This document shows positions 9,508 to 20,853 of a DNA stretch of 64,000 nucleotides, one piece after another (the first letter of the stretch is position 1; every line of letters starts with the position of its first letter). Both the position numbers and the translations under genes were made by a program. The stretch is from Zingiber officinale. Taxonomy: Eukaryota; Streptophyta; Magnoliopsida; Zingiberales; Zingiberaceae. The DNA lies in contig NC_055990.1 in assembly GCF_018446385.1 (NCBI RefSeq), positions 29,969,891 through 30,033,890 on the forward strand, in the 5' to 3' direction. The notes below the pieces were generated by a model. It was not told the origin of the DNA. It saw only the letters and a list, made by a program, of their open reading frames with translations, and searched no databases.

Positions 9508-11230
9508 AAAAATCATTTCAAAATTCTTTTAAAAATTATTTGAAAAATCTTTTCAAAATCATTTTAAAACTTAATTTCAAAATTCTTTTAAAAATGTATT
9601 TGAAAAATCTTTTCAAAATCATTTCAAAATCATTTTAAAACTTAATTTCAAAATTCTTTTAAAATTTATTTGAAAAATCTTTTCAAAATCATTTCAAAAT
9701 CATTTTAAAACTTAATTTCAAAATTCTTTTAAAAATTATTTGAAAAATCTTTTCAAAATCATTTCAAAGTCATTTTAAAACTTAATTTCAAAATTCTTTT
9801 AAAAATTATTTGAAAAATCTTTTCAAAATCATTTTAAAACTTAATTTCAAAATTCTTTAAAAATTTATTTGAAAAATCTTTTCAAAATCATTTTAAAACT
9901 TAATTTCAAAATTCTTTTAAAAATTATTTGAAAAATCTTTTCAAAATCATTTCAAAATCATTTTAAAACTTAATTTCAAAATTCTTTTAAAAATTATTTG
10001 AAAAATCTTTTCAAAATTATTTCAAAGTCATTTTAAAACTTAATTTCAAAATTCTTTTAAAAATTATTTGAAATATCTTTTCAAAATCATTTCAAAACTT
10101 AATTTCAAAATTCTTTTAAAAATTATTTGAAAAATATTTTCAAAATCATTTCAAAGTCATTTTAAAACTTAATTTCAAAATTCTTTTAAAAATTATTTGA
10201 AAAATCTTTTCAAAATCATTTTAAAACTTAATTTCAAAATTCTTTTAAAAATTATTTGAAAAATCTTTTCAAAATCATTTCAAAGTCATTTTAAAACTTA
10301 ATTTCAAAATTCTTTTAAAAATTATTTGAAAAATCTTTTCAAAATCATTTCAAAATCATTTTAAAACTTAATTTCAAAATTCTTTTAAAAATTATTTGAA
10401 AAATCTTTTCAAAATCATTTCAAAGTCATTTTAAAACTTAATTTCAAAATTCTTTTAAAAATTTATTTGAAATATCTTTTCAAAATCCTTTCAAAATCAT
10501 TTTAAAACTTAATTTCAAAATTCTTTTAAAAATTTATTTGAAAAATCTTTTCAAAATCATTTCAAAGTCATTTTAAAACTTAATTTCAAAATTCTTTTAA
10601 AAATTATTTGAAAAATCTTTTCAAAATCATTTCAAAATCATTTTAAAACTTAATTTCAAAATTCTTTTAAAAATTTATTTGAAAAATCTTTTCAAAATCA
10701 TTTCAAAGTCATTTTAAAACTTAATTTCAAAATTCTTTTAAAAATTATTTGAAAAATCTTTTCAAAATCATTTTAAAACTTAATTTCAAAATTCTTTAAA
10801 AATTTATTTGAAAAATCTTTTCAAAATCATTTCAGAATCATTTTAAAACTTAATTTCAAAATTCTTTTAAAAATTATTTGAAAAATCTTTTCAAAATCAT
10901 TTCAAAGTCATTTTAAAACTTAATTTCAAAATTCTTTTAAAAATTTATTTGAAAAATCTTTTCAAAATCATTTTAAAACTTAATTTCAAAATTCTTTAAA
11001 AATTTATTTGAAAAATCTTTTCAAAATCATTTCAAAATCATTTTAAAACTTAATTTCAAAATTCTTTTAAAAATTATTTGAAAAATCTTTTCAAAATCAT
11101 TTCAAAATCATTTTAAAAATTTATTTGAAAAACCTTTTCAAAAACTTTTCAAAATCATTTTATTTCGAAATTCTTTTAAAAATTATTTTCAAAATCTTTT
11201 CAAAATCATTTTAATTTCAAAATTCTTTAA
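9508..11230 (+). repeat. AT-rich minisatellite, ~56-71 bp unit, 1.7 kb
   Basis: Roughly two dozen units built from TTTCAAAATTCTTTTAAAAA, TTATTTGAAAAATC and TTTTCAAAATCATTTCAAAA, ending TCATTTTAAAACTTAA. Units differ by presence or absence of one TTTCAAAATCA sub-block. It lies inside the non-autonomous element, replacing the pol region. No ORF on either strand. Confidence 0.92.
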
Positions 11231-12487
11231 AAATCATTTGAAATATCCTCTGAAAAATTAATTTCAAAACCCTTCTCAGAAATTATTAAAATCTTTGAAA
11301 TTCTAAACTCAATTAAGTTTTAAATCTTCAAAATAATGGTCACTTATTTGGAATTCTAACTGATATTTTCAATGTTGTAAATTAAAGTAAACTCCATCTC
11401 ACACTCACTCATATGCTAAACATACTTGTTAATCTAGAATGAGTGAGGTGGAAAATTAGGAAAATAATTTTTTAACCTCTCATGCTTGAACTCCTGAACT
11501 CAAAAATTTATTAAGGCATTAATTAAGGGGGAGTGATTTTGAGTCGGTTTTAAAATTAATTTTTCTTTAAAATAAAATTTTAACTTGACCTCAAAATTAA
11601 AAACTAATTTTTACTTATCTTCAAAAATTCAGGTTATTTTTAACTTAACTTTAAAGTTAAAATTATCTCAGCTAAAAGTATCTCTCAAACTAAAGGAAAT
11701 GCAAATATTCAGGTTAAGCATGCTTGATCTTTAGGGCTCTGATACCTGATCAACGCCAATTAAATAATTTAATTGATATATAACTTGACTTATGCTTGGA
11801 CTTAAGGACCAATTGAATAAATAACCTAAATTAAAATTTTAGCCACACTCTCTCTTCAACTTAAAAATTAACAAGTTCTTTTTCAAAAATAAGTATTATT
11901 AAGCTAAGTCCCTTTTTCACTTAAGCTACATTTTCAAAATTTAATGTTTGCAAAAGGCTTAGCTAAGTGACTCATATAGCAACTTTCAAACTTAGTTACA
12001 TATTTTTTTCCTCTTTTCCTCTAAAACCAACTAAGCTTACAAAGAGGCTAAAGTCATCCATAAATTAGCCTTTTTAACTTAGGAGAAAAATAACTAACAA
12101 ATTTTTCAGTTAATAGTTAAGTGTTTCACAAGCATTTTTCCAAAGTCTAAAACTACTTTTTCTAAAAAGCTTAAAACATGCTTTCCAACTAGCTTATTTT
12201 TTGATATATGGCAAAGGGGGAGAGTAGGAAATTCAAAATCATTAATTCAAAATCAAAAGTAAAAAGTGTTTTATTAAGGGGGAGAGTAGGAAATTCAAAA
12301 GTAAAACTTTATTCAAAAAGGAAACCCTGTGTTAAGGGGGAGCTTCACAAAAGTAAGTGTCAGCTTAAGTTAGGCGTTCATTTGAATTTATATACTTAAG
12401 CTTGCTCACTTAAAACTTTTTAACATTTTTATGCATTTGTTTTTACTTAACTTTGAATTGGGTTGTCATAATCAAAAAGGGGGAGAT
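11231..12487 (+). other. Gene-free interior before the 3' LTR, with repeated polypurine tracts
   Basis: AT-rich DNA with AAGGGGGAG-type polypurine runs around 11526, 12214, 12275 and 12335, ending in AAAAAGGGGGAGAT at 12474-12487 directly before the 3' LTR. A 63-codon ORF at 12208-12399 runs through these tracts and resembles no protein I know. I see no gene. Confidence 0.6.
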
Positions 12488-13838
12488 TGTTGGTGCGGGA
12501 AGCATCTAACGATCGAACCTGAGTTTTGATAATGGCAAAGGATTCAAAGTTAAGGTGTGTTGTGATCTAACATGTTGAATGAGTATTTCAGGAAAAGTCC
12601 TAACTGCGGTTAGGCAGGTGAAAAACCCTAGGGGTGGTAACCCTAGGTCCTAGGGGGTGGTAACCCTAGGTGGAGAAAAGTCCTAGCTGCGGTTAGGCAA
12701 AGGGAAAAACCCTAGGGGGTGGTAACCCTAGGTCATAGGGGGTGATAACCCTATGCGGAAAGTCTTGGCAGGTCGATGGCTTCAGGCAAAAGTCCTAGGG
12801 GGTGGTAACTCTAGGTGGAAAGTCCTGGTGTCGCGAACCAGGTGAAAGACTGGACTAGCCGGGAAGCGGATGTCCAGCAGAAAGTCCGGAAGCGTCGAGT
12901 GCTGAGCAAAAGTCCAGTCGATCTGGAGGATCGCACTGGCAACAGGTAAATCTCCTGAGTGGAGTAGGTGAGGACGTGTTCCCCGTAGAGGGAACAGTAG
13001 GCGTCGGGTCGACCTAGGATTTCCGGGGGGAAACCTGAAGTCAGACCCGGACAGTTCGAATGCTGTCAAAACTTTCATTATTATCATTCATTATGTTTCT
13101 GTGCTAACTTTGTTTTGCAGGGTATGTGTTTGGGACTAACACATTTTGCAGGAACAAAGGAGCAAGTTACAACTCGGATGAACAGTGTCCGAGGCGCCTC
13201 CATGGAGCTTGGAGGCGCCTCGGGTGCGAACCAGGAAAAGCCAGCGCAGAAGGTTGGAGGCGCCTTAGATGAAGTTCAAGGCGCCTTGGGTCGAAGGTTG
13301 AAGGCGCCTTGGGTAGGTTAAAGGCGCCTTGAACTGGATGAAGTTCGACCAAGTCTGTGTTGATCTCCGCGGGTGACTCAGCCTGTTTAAGGCGCCTTGA
13401 AGGGCTTCAAGGCGCCTTGAACACCCTTTATAAGGGGTCTCGAGCAGCAGCACCAGAAGAACGAACTCCAAGCAATCCTTACGCTACAAGCTGCTCTAGA
13501 AACACCCAGAAGTACTGCTACAAGTCCCCGACAACCCGGAGCTTCAGATTCTGCTACTTTATTGTTGTCGGTATAATTTGTTTTAGTTCTTTCAATTGTA
13601 ATATCTTATTGTACATTTTACGAGCTTATAGTTGTTGCCCACGGAAACGATCAAGGATCGCGGGCCTTCGAGTAGGAGTCGCCTTAGGCTCCGAACGAAG
13701 TAAAACTTCTTGTGTCCCTCTTTGATTGCATTCGTTATTTCCGCTGTTTATATTTACTTTGATAGTTTTACGATTCCGATACGATCAAAATAGCCACGAG
13801 CGCTATTCACCCCCCCTCTAGCGCGTCTCGATCCAACA
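12488..13838 (+). repeat. 3' LTR of gag-only SIRE-like element
   Basis: Near-identical to 5846-7186. Differences include a small insertion near 12870 relative to the 5' copy. Ends ATCCAACA followed by the target-site copy CGGAT. Confidence 0.9.
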
Positions 13839-13843
13839 CGGAT

Positions 13844-14455
13844 CAGATAAGCCGAGGACCATCAGTTGATCGGTCGACAGAATGGAGGGATCGGTCAACT
13901 GAACGAAGGCTCATCCAGAGAGACTGCATCTGGACGGAAGGCCGAGTGGATTTAGCAGGTTCGGTCGACCGAACCTGGGGATCGATCGACAATTCGGGTC
14001 GAGTTAAAACTTGATCCCGAGATCAGGGGATCTGGATCAGGTCTGAAGAGACTATAAAAGGGGGTCTCGACCAGCTACTTAGAACAACTGAATTCGCAAC
14101 GATCTTCGAATCTGCGCACTACACCGAGACGACTCAACAACGCTCACCTTCTGTTCCGACAAATCGACGAACAAATTCCTAATTCTTTATTGTCAGTATA
14201 CTTTGTTTTTGGTACTTGTAATTGCTTATTTGTAAAAGATTTCCAAGCTATTAGTGATTGTCTACCGAAAGTGATCAACGATCACGGGCCTTGGAGTAGG
14301 AGTCGTCACATGCTCTGATCCAAGTACAAGAAATTTGTTAGCGATTGCGTTGATTTTTTTCTTTATTCCACTGCATCATTCTGAATTTTTCGAAATGAAC
14401 GAATTAGTCATGAGTGTTATTCACCCCCCTTTAACACATCATCGATCCTACAACA
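13844..14455 (+). repeat. 3' LTR (second part) of the plus-strand SIRE-like element
   Basis: Continues the LTR interrupted at 5845 and ends CCTACAACA. Contains several GGTCGACCGAACC-like dyads. A TATA box (TATAAAA, 14053-14059) is flanked by GAGAC (14048-14052) and GTCTC (14064-14068). Confidence 0.78.
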
Positions 14456-14476
14456 ATTTCCTAATGTGTATTGATT

Positions 14477-14809
14477 TATCTAATTATCTTTTATTTTTTA
14501 TAGGTATAAAAAGTCCAAAAGGAGGTATAATTTTTCTTAAATTCAGCAAATTTGAATTAGAATTTAGTATATTTTTTTTATCAAATTGAGCACAACTATT
14601 TTTTCCACTTGATCAATCGATTGAGAATTATATCAATTAATTAAGTCAATCAATTGGTATGAGCTCCCAATCGATTGGTTAGGTGATAAAAGAGTTGTGC
14701 TCATTTGGATAGAAAATATACTAGATTCTTTTAAATGATATTGAATTTGAGAGTAATTATATTTCCTTTTAGTTTTTCTGTACCTATAAAAAATAAGGGT
14801 AATTAGGTA
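14477..14809. mobile_element. Fold-back (MITE-like) element, copy 1
   Basis: The left arm (TATCTAATTATCTTTTATTT, continuing TTTTATAGGTA) is the near reverse complement of the right arm (ending AAGGGTAATTAGGTA at 14809). Inside, TTGAGCACAACT on the left pairs with AGTTGTGCTCA on the right, and ATCAATCGATTGA-type dyads lie at the centre. The whole unit can fold on itself. No ORF. I cannot fix a target-site duplication. Confidence 0.7.
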
Positions 14810-14861
14810 ACTTGGTATCCATTATGTCTAGTTAGGGAGTTAAAACAAATATTTTTTGATT

Positions 14862-15248
14862 TACCTAATTATCCTTTATTTTTATAGGTATAAAAAGTTA
14901 AAAGGAGGTATACTTTTTTCTAAATTCAGCCTATTTAGTTTAAAATGTAGTATATTTTTTTTATTAAATTGTGTACGATTCTTTTTTTGTCTGATCAATT
15001 GATTGAGAATTGATACCAATCGATTAATTTATGATGAATCGATTGATCAATTGAATCAATTTAATCTAAATTAATTGATTAGTATGATTTTTAATCAATT
15101 GGTCAAGTGAAAAAAATAATTATACTTAATTATATTAAAAATATATTAGATTTTTTTAAACAGTACTAAATTTAAGAGAAGTTATATAACATAAATTATA
15201 TTTCTGGTTAGGTTTTTTATATTTATAAAAAATATAAATAATTAAGTA
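14862..15248. mobile_element. Fold-back (MITE-like) element, copy 2
   Basis: A diverged second copy of the preceding element in the same orientation, about 50 bp downstream. It shares TACCTAATTATCCTTTATTT, TATAAAAAGTTAAAAGGAGG and a centre rich in TTGATCAATTGATTGAGAAT-type dyads. Its right end is AAAATATAAATAATTAAGTAA. Confidence 0.65.
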
Positions 15249-15875
15249 AACTGATCTACATTATCTTTGATTAAGGAGGAAGAATAAATATTTTTGGATA
15301 TGGGCACTGATGGTAGAGTTTAAATTGTGATTTACTATTGAATCAATGTTTACACTTGACGACATTGAGTGAGTCCCATCGGCCAACAGAGAATCCGACA
15401 CTTAGGTGGGTTCCAGCTGGGCCTTGGCAACCAACAGACCCTCCGCTGTCCTCGCCTGCAGTAGCAATGCCAGCTGAAGTCGAGACTGGTCGCCCAATTA
15501 TTCAAACTCGTTCTAGAGACGATGGGATTTGGGAGTGTTTCTTTGCTCAAGAGACAAAAACATCTGTGTCGTTTTCTGCACTCCATTTGTGATTTAGCGA
15601 TCAAATGCGCAGGCAAAATGGTGCTAGTTTTTGTGCCAAAATGTTCTATGTCGCCTTTTTTTTTCCTCTGTCGTCTTGTCTTGGAACGAGCGACGACGAC
15701 AGGCTGTTGCCTCAGCGCTTGCATTTGATGCCGAAGGCCGCTCCAGTTCTCTGTCCTTGCTCATGGTTGCCGAGGAAAGCAAACTTAACGGCTCCGTCTC
15801 ATGATCTAACGGAACCTTGCGATTCTGTTGACACTTGGACGGCGGCAGACAGCTCATGTGCTTCTTTGCTTCATC
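15249..15875 (+). other. Upstream region of the NOI gene
   Basis: Single-copy-looking sequence of mixed composition between the fold-back pair and the NOI TATA box. Short ORFs here overlap one another on both strands and show no recognisable domain. Most likely promoter DNA. Confidence 0.45.
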
Positions 15876-15884
15876 CTATATAAA
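15876..15884 (+). promoter_or_regulatory. TATA box of the NOI gene
   Basis: CTATATAAA lies about 100 bp upstream of the start codon, in a region free of transposon homology. A transcription start near 15910 is inferred. Unlike most LTR TATA boxes in this window it is not inside a GC-containing dyad. Confidence 0.6.
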
Positions 15885-15977
15885 TGGGCACCTCGGCCAC
15901 CGCTTCCCGGCCTTGGGAGTGTTCCTTTTGCTCGCTCTGTCGATCTCAGTCGTTTGATCGCTTTGCCGGAAGAGTTG

Positions 15978-18430
15978 ATGTCGGTAAGTGACAACTCCTC
16001 TTGCCTTGCTACCTTTGTTATTTTTTCCTGATTCGGTGATTGGTGTGTTGCTTGTTCAAGGAATATGGGATTCGGTTTGGTTGATCTCGAAGGGTTTGTC
16101 TCGTTTTGGATGACATTAATCTTGTGAAGGATCTTTTCTTGCTCTTTTCCTCTTGTCTTCCCCTTTGTTTGTTGAGTAATTGATGATCTAGGTCTTGTTC
16201 ATGCGAAAATTCTGGTTTTTTTCGGCTTGCGTTTATTATTTTTTTTTTCTCGTGGTGCGTTTATTTAGTTCACTGCCGCTCGGAGCTATTCGGTATACTT
16301 TATGTGATTCGAAATCTGATGCCTTTGCTCCTTTCGACAGTCATTATGCGTTTGGCGGTCATCTTTGTAAAGTTGCAAAAGCTGCTTTCTGTTGCATCGT
16401 ATATACCATACTTTTGTATATTTTGTGAATCACCATGTGAGTTTTATGTAAAATCGTTTTGTTCTGAGACAGGATTTTGAGATTAGCCTGACATGAATCT
16501 ACTAGACTTTTGTTGTACAAGAGTTTCTGTTATGAAGGAACGAAGAGCCATAGCACTCGGTGCTTGTTTTTTGGACTTCATGAATGATGAGGGTTGAGTG
16601 CAAATATATTCGTTTGCTTCTAGACTTTAATTTGATTTAATTTTAATGCATATGCTTCTTTTATAAATTGATCTAAGATTTCATGTGTGTATCTTGGTCT
16701 AAATAATTTTTTTCTTGTGCCTTCTGGTATGCAATTCTGCTAATGTCTGACTATGACTATCCATTTGGTTTATTTATATTATAGTGTGTCAGTATTCAAC
16801 AATCACTTATTCATGTTGTCTTAGTCTTTAGTCTTTGTTTTAATGCCATTCTGCAAATAGATGTAGTTTGCCACTTGCAATGACACATTCTCATGCAATT
16901 TTACCCTATAGTCAAGACAGAATAAATATTTTGATTTTCTATTTAAACTGTTGACTCACTGAGCCAAAATGAAGATGACTGGTCAAGAAGAGAGTACATT
17001 TCTTGTTTATATTAGATCGTCATTCGGTAAGAGTGTGTTTATATTCTCCCGATACATTTTTGTATGGCATGTTGATTATAATCTGACATGCTCTAGCATT
17101 GGCAAAGACCCCTTTTGCCCAACTTGCCTTGGCATGCTTTTAGATCTTTCCGACCATTTAAGCCATTCTGATTAGCATGAAAATCCTGTCCTACTATATC
17201 CAAACGTTAATTTGAGTTGAGAACTAAGTTGGCAAAACACCTCTTTGATGAAACAGTAAATATTTTAGTCTATGCTCACCAATAAAGCGTGTAGATAAAA
17301 TATCAAGGAATTAGACTTTGAAGGATCAGGGATCTATGTAGATTTTTTTTTTTTCATGTGTTTTTAACATGCAAGTGGTATCAAATGATGTTCTAGAGCT
17401 TCTTTTGGACATTTTGAAAGTTGGTTTAGTTAAGGCTACAACTTCTATAGTGTTTTTTGGAGTTCAATTGATTCCCTGCCTGATTATTGAGCTAACCAAA
17501 ATTTATAGTTAATTGAAGTTTGATCAATAACTTGCCTCCTTAATTGACCTGTCATAAAAACCAGCTATATTCTCAGTCAGCTACAGATGTTTGCTGCCTA
17601 TAGAGATTCTCGAAAAGAAAACTTAATTGACGTTCTTCTGAGAACAAAGAGGTGGGTGATTCAAATGTTGGCTCAAATTGACATTCTTCAACCTTTGTTA
17701 CAAAGTTTCATGTCCAAACTGTTTTCAGTTAGTTATATGGATTTTATTACATATTTAAATTTTGTGAAAATTTGCTAGTAGTAATATTTGAGATTTTTAA
17801 AATCATTTCTATCTACATTGATAAGATTCTTTTTGTTTCTCTTAGACCCTCACATCTTTAATTCTAATCCATTCTACTTGTCTGACTATATTATTTATTA
17901 GTTTTGAGTATCTTTCATATTCTTTGAAAGTGTTTTATCTCATTTTATCATCTCGTTCTCCATTTCTAGTATTTTTAACTTTCTTTAATCTTCAATTCTA
18001 AAAGCATGAGCTACATTTTTGTTTCTCTTCTAAATTTGCTGTGATAAAACATGAAGAACAACTAAATATCATCTCACTTCACTACTTACAAAAAAAGTGG
18101 TTGTAAATTCCAGGAGGAAAGAGGCAGGCCCTTGCCGAAGTTTGGCGAGTGGGATGTCAACGATCCTGCTTCCGCAGAGGGGTTCACTGTGATCTTCAAC
18201 AAAGCACGTGATGAGAAGAAAACTGGTGCAAATACACATGAAACGGACTCTCCGGCTAAGGAGGATCCAAATTTTAAACCTGGAACTTATTCTTCCAGGT
18301 CACCTTCTGTAAGTATCCAATGTGCTTCAACTCCTTGTGTATGAATCCTTTGGATTAATTAGCTCTCTCTGATCTTCTATAACCCCAGAGGAAATGGTTT
18401 TGCTGCATTCAAGGATCCACAGAACCTTAG
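15978..18430 (+). CDS. NOI-domain (RIN4-like) protein, 80 aa, three exons
   Basis: Coding exons: 15978-15983, 18114-18308 and 18389-18430, all with GT-AG introns (2130 and 80 bp). Exon 1 encodes only Met-Ser before GTAAGT. Exon 2 gives the NOI core with RPLPKFGEWDVNDPASAEGF near residues 7-26, including PxFGxW. That motif is the site cleaved by the bacterial protease AvrRpt2 in RIN4-family proteins. Exon 3 gives RKWFCCIQGSTEP, with the Cys-Cys pair that is typically S-acylated for plasma-membrane attachment. Length and layout fit short plant NOI proteins, membrane-tethered adaptors linked to immunity. The exact role of this paralogue is unknown. A second, 5'-truncated copy lies inverted at 59045-59361. 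Confidence 0.92.
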
Positions 18431-19127
18431 AGATGGTTGGATGCTTGTCACATAGAAGTTACGGAATCAAAATTTTTCCCTTGGTTTGTGGCATTTTCAA
18501 GTGACAGGTAGCAATAACCATCTTAACAGTGGATGTCTGATGGTTAGAGTGAGCATGGTGTGGAAGAAAGCTGGGAGAACAACGTTCTTATTCTTGTTCA
18601 TGTTCATCTGTGGTAACATGAACTGATTAATGCACATTGGTCCATCCTAATTGTTCGTAGTTGGCATTTTTGTTTCAATTAAGACCTATATCGCCTTTTG
18701 TTTCGATGATGTGATTTGTTTCATTTATTGGTGAATAATGTCTGCCCTCATTTGCATTTGTTGTTTTATTGGTAGTATATGGAGTTTTTTTTTTTTTTTT
18801 GTTAATGAAGTTTCTAATTAAAAAGGAATAGACAATATCCTGATAGTCTGACTGGATATATGGTCCGGTCAAACATTTCATCTATCAGGTAAATCTAGGA
18901 GTGCTTGTTGTTTGTGATTGTCCGTTTAAAGCAATCGGCATTTTTTACTTTAGTCAGCATTTTTAGTTTTGTTATCGTATTGAGGAAAACTGTCCCGTAC
19001 TATATTTTAGTTGAGATTTAAGCTTGCCTAGTTAATCGCTAGAGTGTTGATTGCCCGATCAAAGTCCGATGGTAACTTTCACATATACTTGATAGCATAG
19101 GATGATTAGGTTCATCCTATATATTTC

Positions 19128-19652
19128 TTAGAGCCCGTCTATTTTATGTGAAAGAAGATAAATAAATCAGTTTATAGTCAACCTAAATGCTGTGTTTACT
19201 CTCACGCGCAGATAAAGAAAGGAAAGAAATTTATGATGAAAAATTATTTTCAGAGGAAAAGAAGAGAAAGGATGAAGAAATCCTTCCTTTATATTTTTGT
19301 TTATCTTAATAAGGAAGGTGGATACATGTGATGTAATTTTATAAACAAAAAATGGTATATGCATCATTTTTTTTATACATGGTGTAATTTTGTAAGTTAA
19401 AAAAGGTACATGCGTCATCATTTTTTGGTATATGGTGTAATTTTATGAATGAAAAGGGGTACATGCGTCATTTTTTTTTCCCATCCGTTGATTTACGTCT
19501 AATTTTGAGATGATTGATTTTGGCTCCAAAATCATCCGTGGATGGATTGCGTTTATCTTCCATCTGAAAATTTCAATGAAATAAACGATGAAAATTTTCC
19601 ACTACAGAAATTTTTCCTTAGTTTTATTTTCTGCTCTCCCAAATAAACAGAG
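19128..19652. mobile_element. Possible Tourist-like MITE downstream of the NOI gene
   Basis: Ends TTAGAGCCCGTCTATTT (left) and AAATAAACAGAGCATAA (right) form an imperfect terminal inverted repeat. Inside are three degenerate ~56-bp units of type ATGGTGTAATTTT...GGTACATGCGTCAT (19318-19475). The NOI inverted duplicate shares only the left part, up to 19181. The terminal repeats match poorly, so the call is tentative. Confidence 0.4.
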
Positions 19653-20408
19653 CATAAGTGACCAGGAGGAGGAGGAGGAGTTTTTTTCCCTAAGGGCATG
19701 CGTCTAACTTTCACCTAAGCTTTTCTAGCAAAAATAATTACATTTACTCTAAGAGTCTTTCAAAGTTTGTCCATAAGTTATGTGAATTGAAATAAATCAT
19801 AAAGTTAATTTATAACCGACCATAAAATTAATTAAGGGTAGAGGAATTTTTTAGTCCGTCTTTGAGAATTAAACTCTTATGATACGGTGCGTAAATAAGG
19901 AGTCTTATAATACCAGAAAGACAATGGTTAAAGAATGTGATAGTCAATAATCAAGGGGAGGTGTTGGTTTAGTCTCCTTTCTTCACCCTCCATATAATTC
20001 TTGGTCGGTCACAGACAGGTAGGGTCCTCAGGGCTGAGCCCTGGGCTAAGGTTTTAACTAGTTTTCGACTGACTACCTACTACTCAGGTTATCCAAGCTC
20101 AGTCTCTACATATGTCCCTGACATCGGATATCTTCCATCTTTACATTTCAGAACAAGTGCAGAAGTTTCTTATAGACGATGCTAAATTGATCTTGTCCGG
20201 AAGTTGAGTCAGACGAAGGCTGGCGAAGGTGGTGTCGGCGTTGACAGAGTGGCGACTTTGACACACCCTATATGTGTGCATCGGAAACTTGGACCCCAAC
20301 ATAGTACTAGAGGCCTGTGATAACGAAACCGGTGGTACTTGGGTTTTACACACACCTAGACAAGCACACGAAGTGTTAGAGACCAAAAATCAGGAAAGGG
20401 GTCCCTGA

Positions 20409-20840
20409 TGTTGGACGTTACACTTGGCAGACGAAAGGGTTCGTCCCTTTCACTGCCGCAAACGGCAGTTTGCTGGAAACGCCAAGGAGACGAAGGGGCG
20501 TCATTTCCCCTTCGTCTTCCTTAGCCTTCTTATAAGAGGCGTCCAAGGCAATCAGAGGTGAGAAGAGAGGTTGATGCGAAGGTAATCAGCGAGTAGAGGC
20601 GTGAGGTGATCAGTGAGCAAAGAGAGAACGTCTAGGGACGAGATTTGGTTTGTGGAAGAGTCCGAGAAGGTTCCGTGTGGTGATCTTCTCGGCGACAGCA
20701 GCAGCGACGTCTCCGGCGGTTCATCGGTGACTTCATCGACCGACGTCTTTGGTTGCGGTTCTTCGGGAGATCCATGTGAGTAGTTACCGCATTATTCAAT
20801 TGATTCGTTTTAGTTTTTCATGCTCTCAAAACTACCAACA
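20409..20840 (+). repeat. 5' LTR of Copia element, 432 bp
   Basis: TGTTGGACGTTACACTTGGC...ACTACCAACA. A TATA-like core lies in the palindrome TCTTATAAGA (20528-20537). Confidence 0.95.
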
Positions 20841-20841
20841 A

Positions 20842-20853
20842 TGGTATCAGAGC
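20842..20853 (+). promoter_or_regulatory. Primer-binding site TGGTATCAGAGC
   Basis: One base after the 5' LTR; initiator Met-tRNA type. Confidence 0.93.

Larger units (their letters stand above)
5846..13838 (+). mobile_element. Complete gag-only (non-autonomous) SIRE-like Copia element
   Basis: Flanked by a perfect target-site duplication CGGAT (5841-5845 and 13839-13843). LTRs are 5846-7186 (1341 bp) and 12488-13838 (1351 bp) and are very similar by eye. A Met-tRNA primer site lies at 7189-7200 and the polypurine tract AAAAAGGGGGAGAT precedes the 3' LTR. The interior holds a gag ORF (7541-8743), a 1.7 kb AT-rich minisatellite (9508-11230) and repeated AAGGGGGAG tracts near 11526, 12214, 12275 and 12335. 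Protease, integrase, RT and RNase H are absent, so it must borrow these enzymes if it moves. Confidence 0.9.
1070..14455 (+). mobile_element. Plus-strand SIRE-like Copia element, 5' end outside the window, three times interrupted
   Basis: Recognised pieces are a gag remnant (1077-2117), an AT-rich interior without pol (2118-2273 and 3336-5054), and a 3' LTR split into 5055-5845 and 13844-14455. Insertions are the minus-strand element ending at 1069, a solo Tat LTR at 2274-3330, and a complete relative at 5846-13838. The LTR begins TGTTGGTGCGAG and ends CCTACAACA. Polypurine runs AAGGGGGAG occur near 4090 and 4885, as is typical between pol and 3' LTR in SIRE/Maximus-type elements. No protease, integrase or reverse transcriptase motif is seen, so it looks non-autonomous. 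Confidence 0.75.

Noticed and set aside
16195-16428. ORF of 77 codons inside the NOI region
   Set aside because: Lies within the 2.1 kb first intron, hydrophobic by composition, no domain, not a separate gene.
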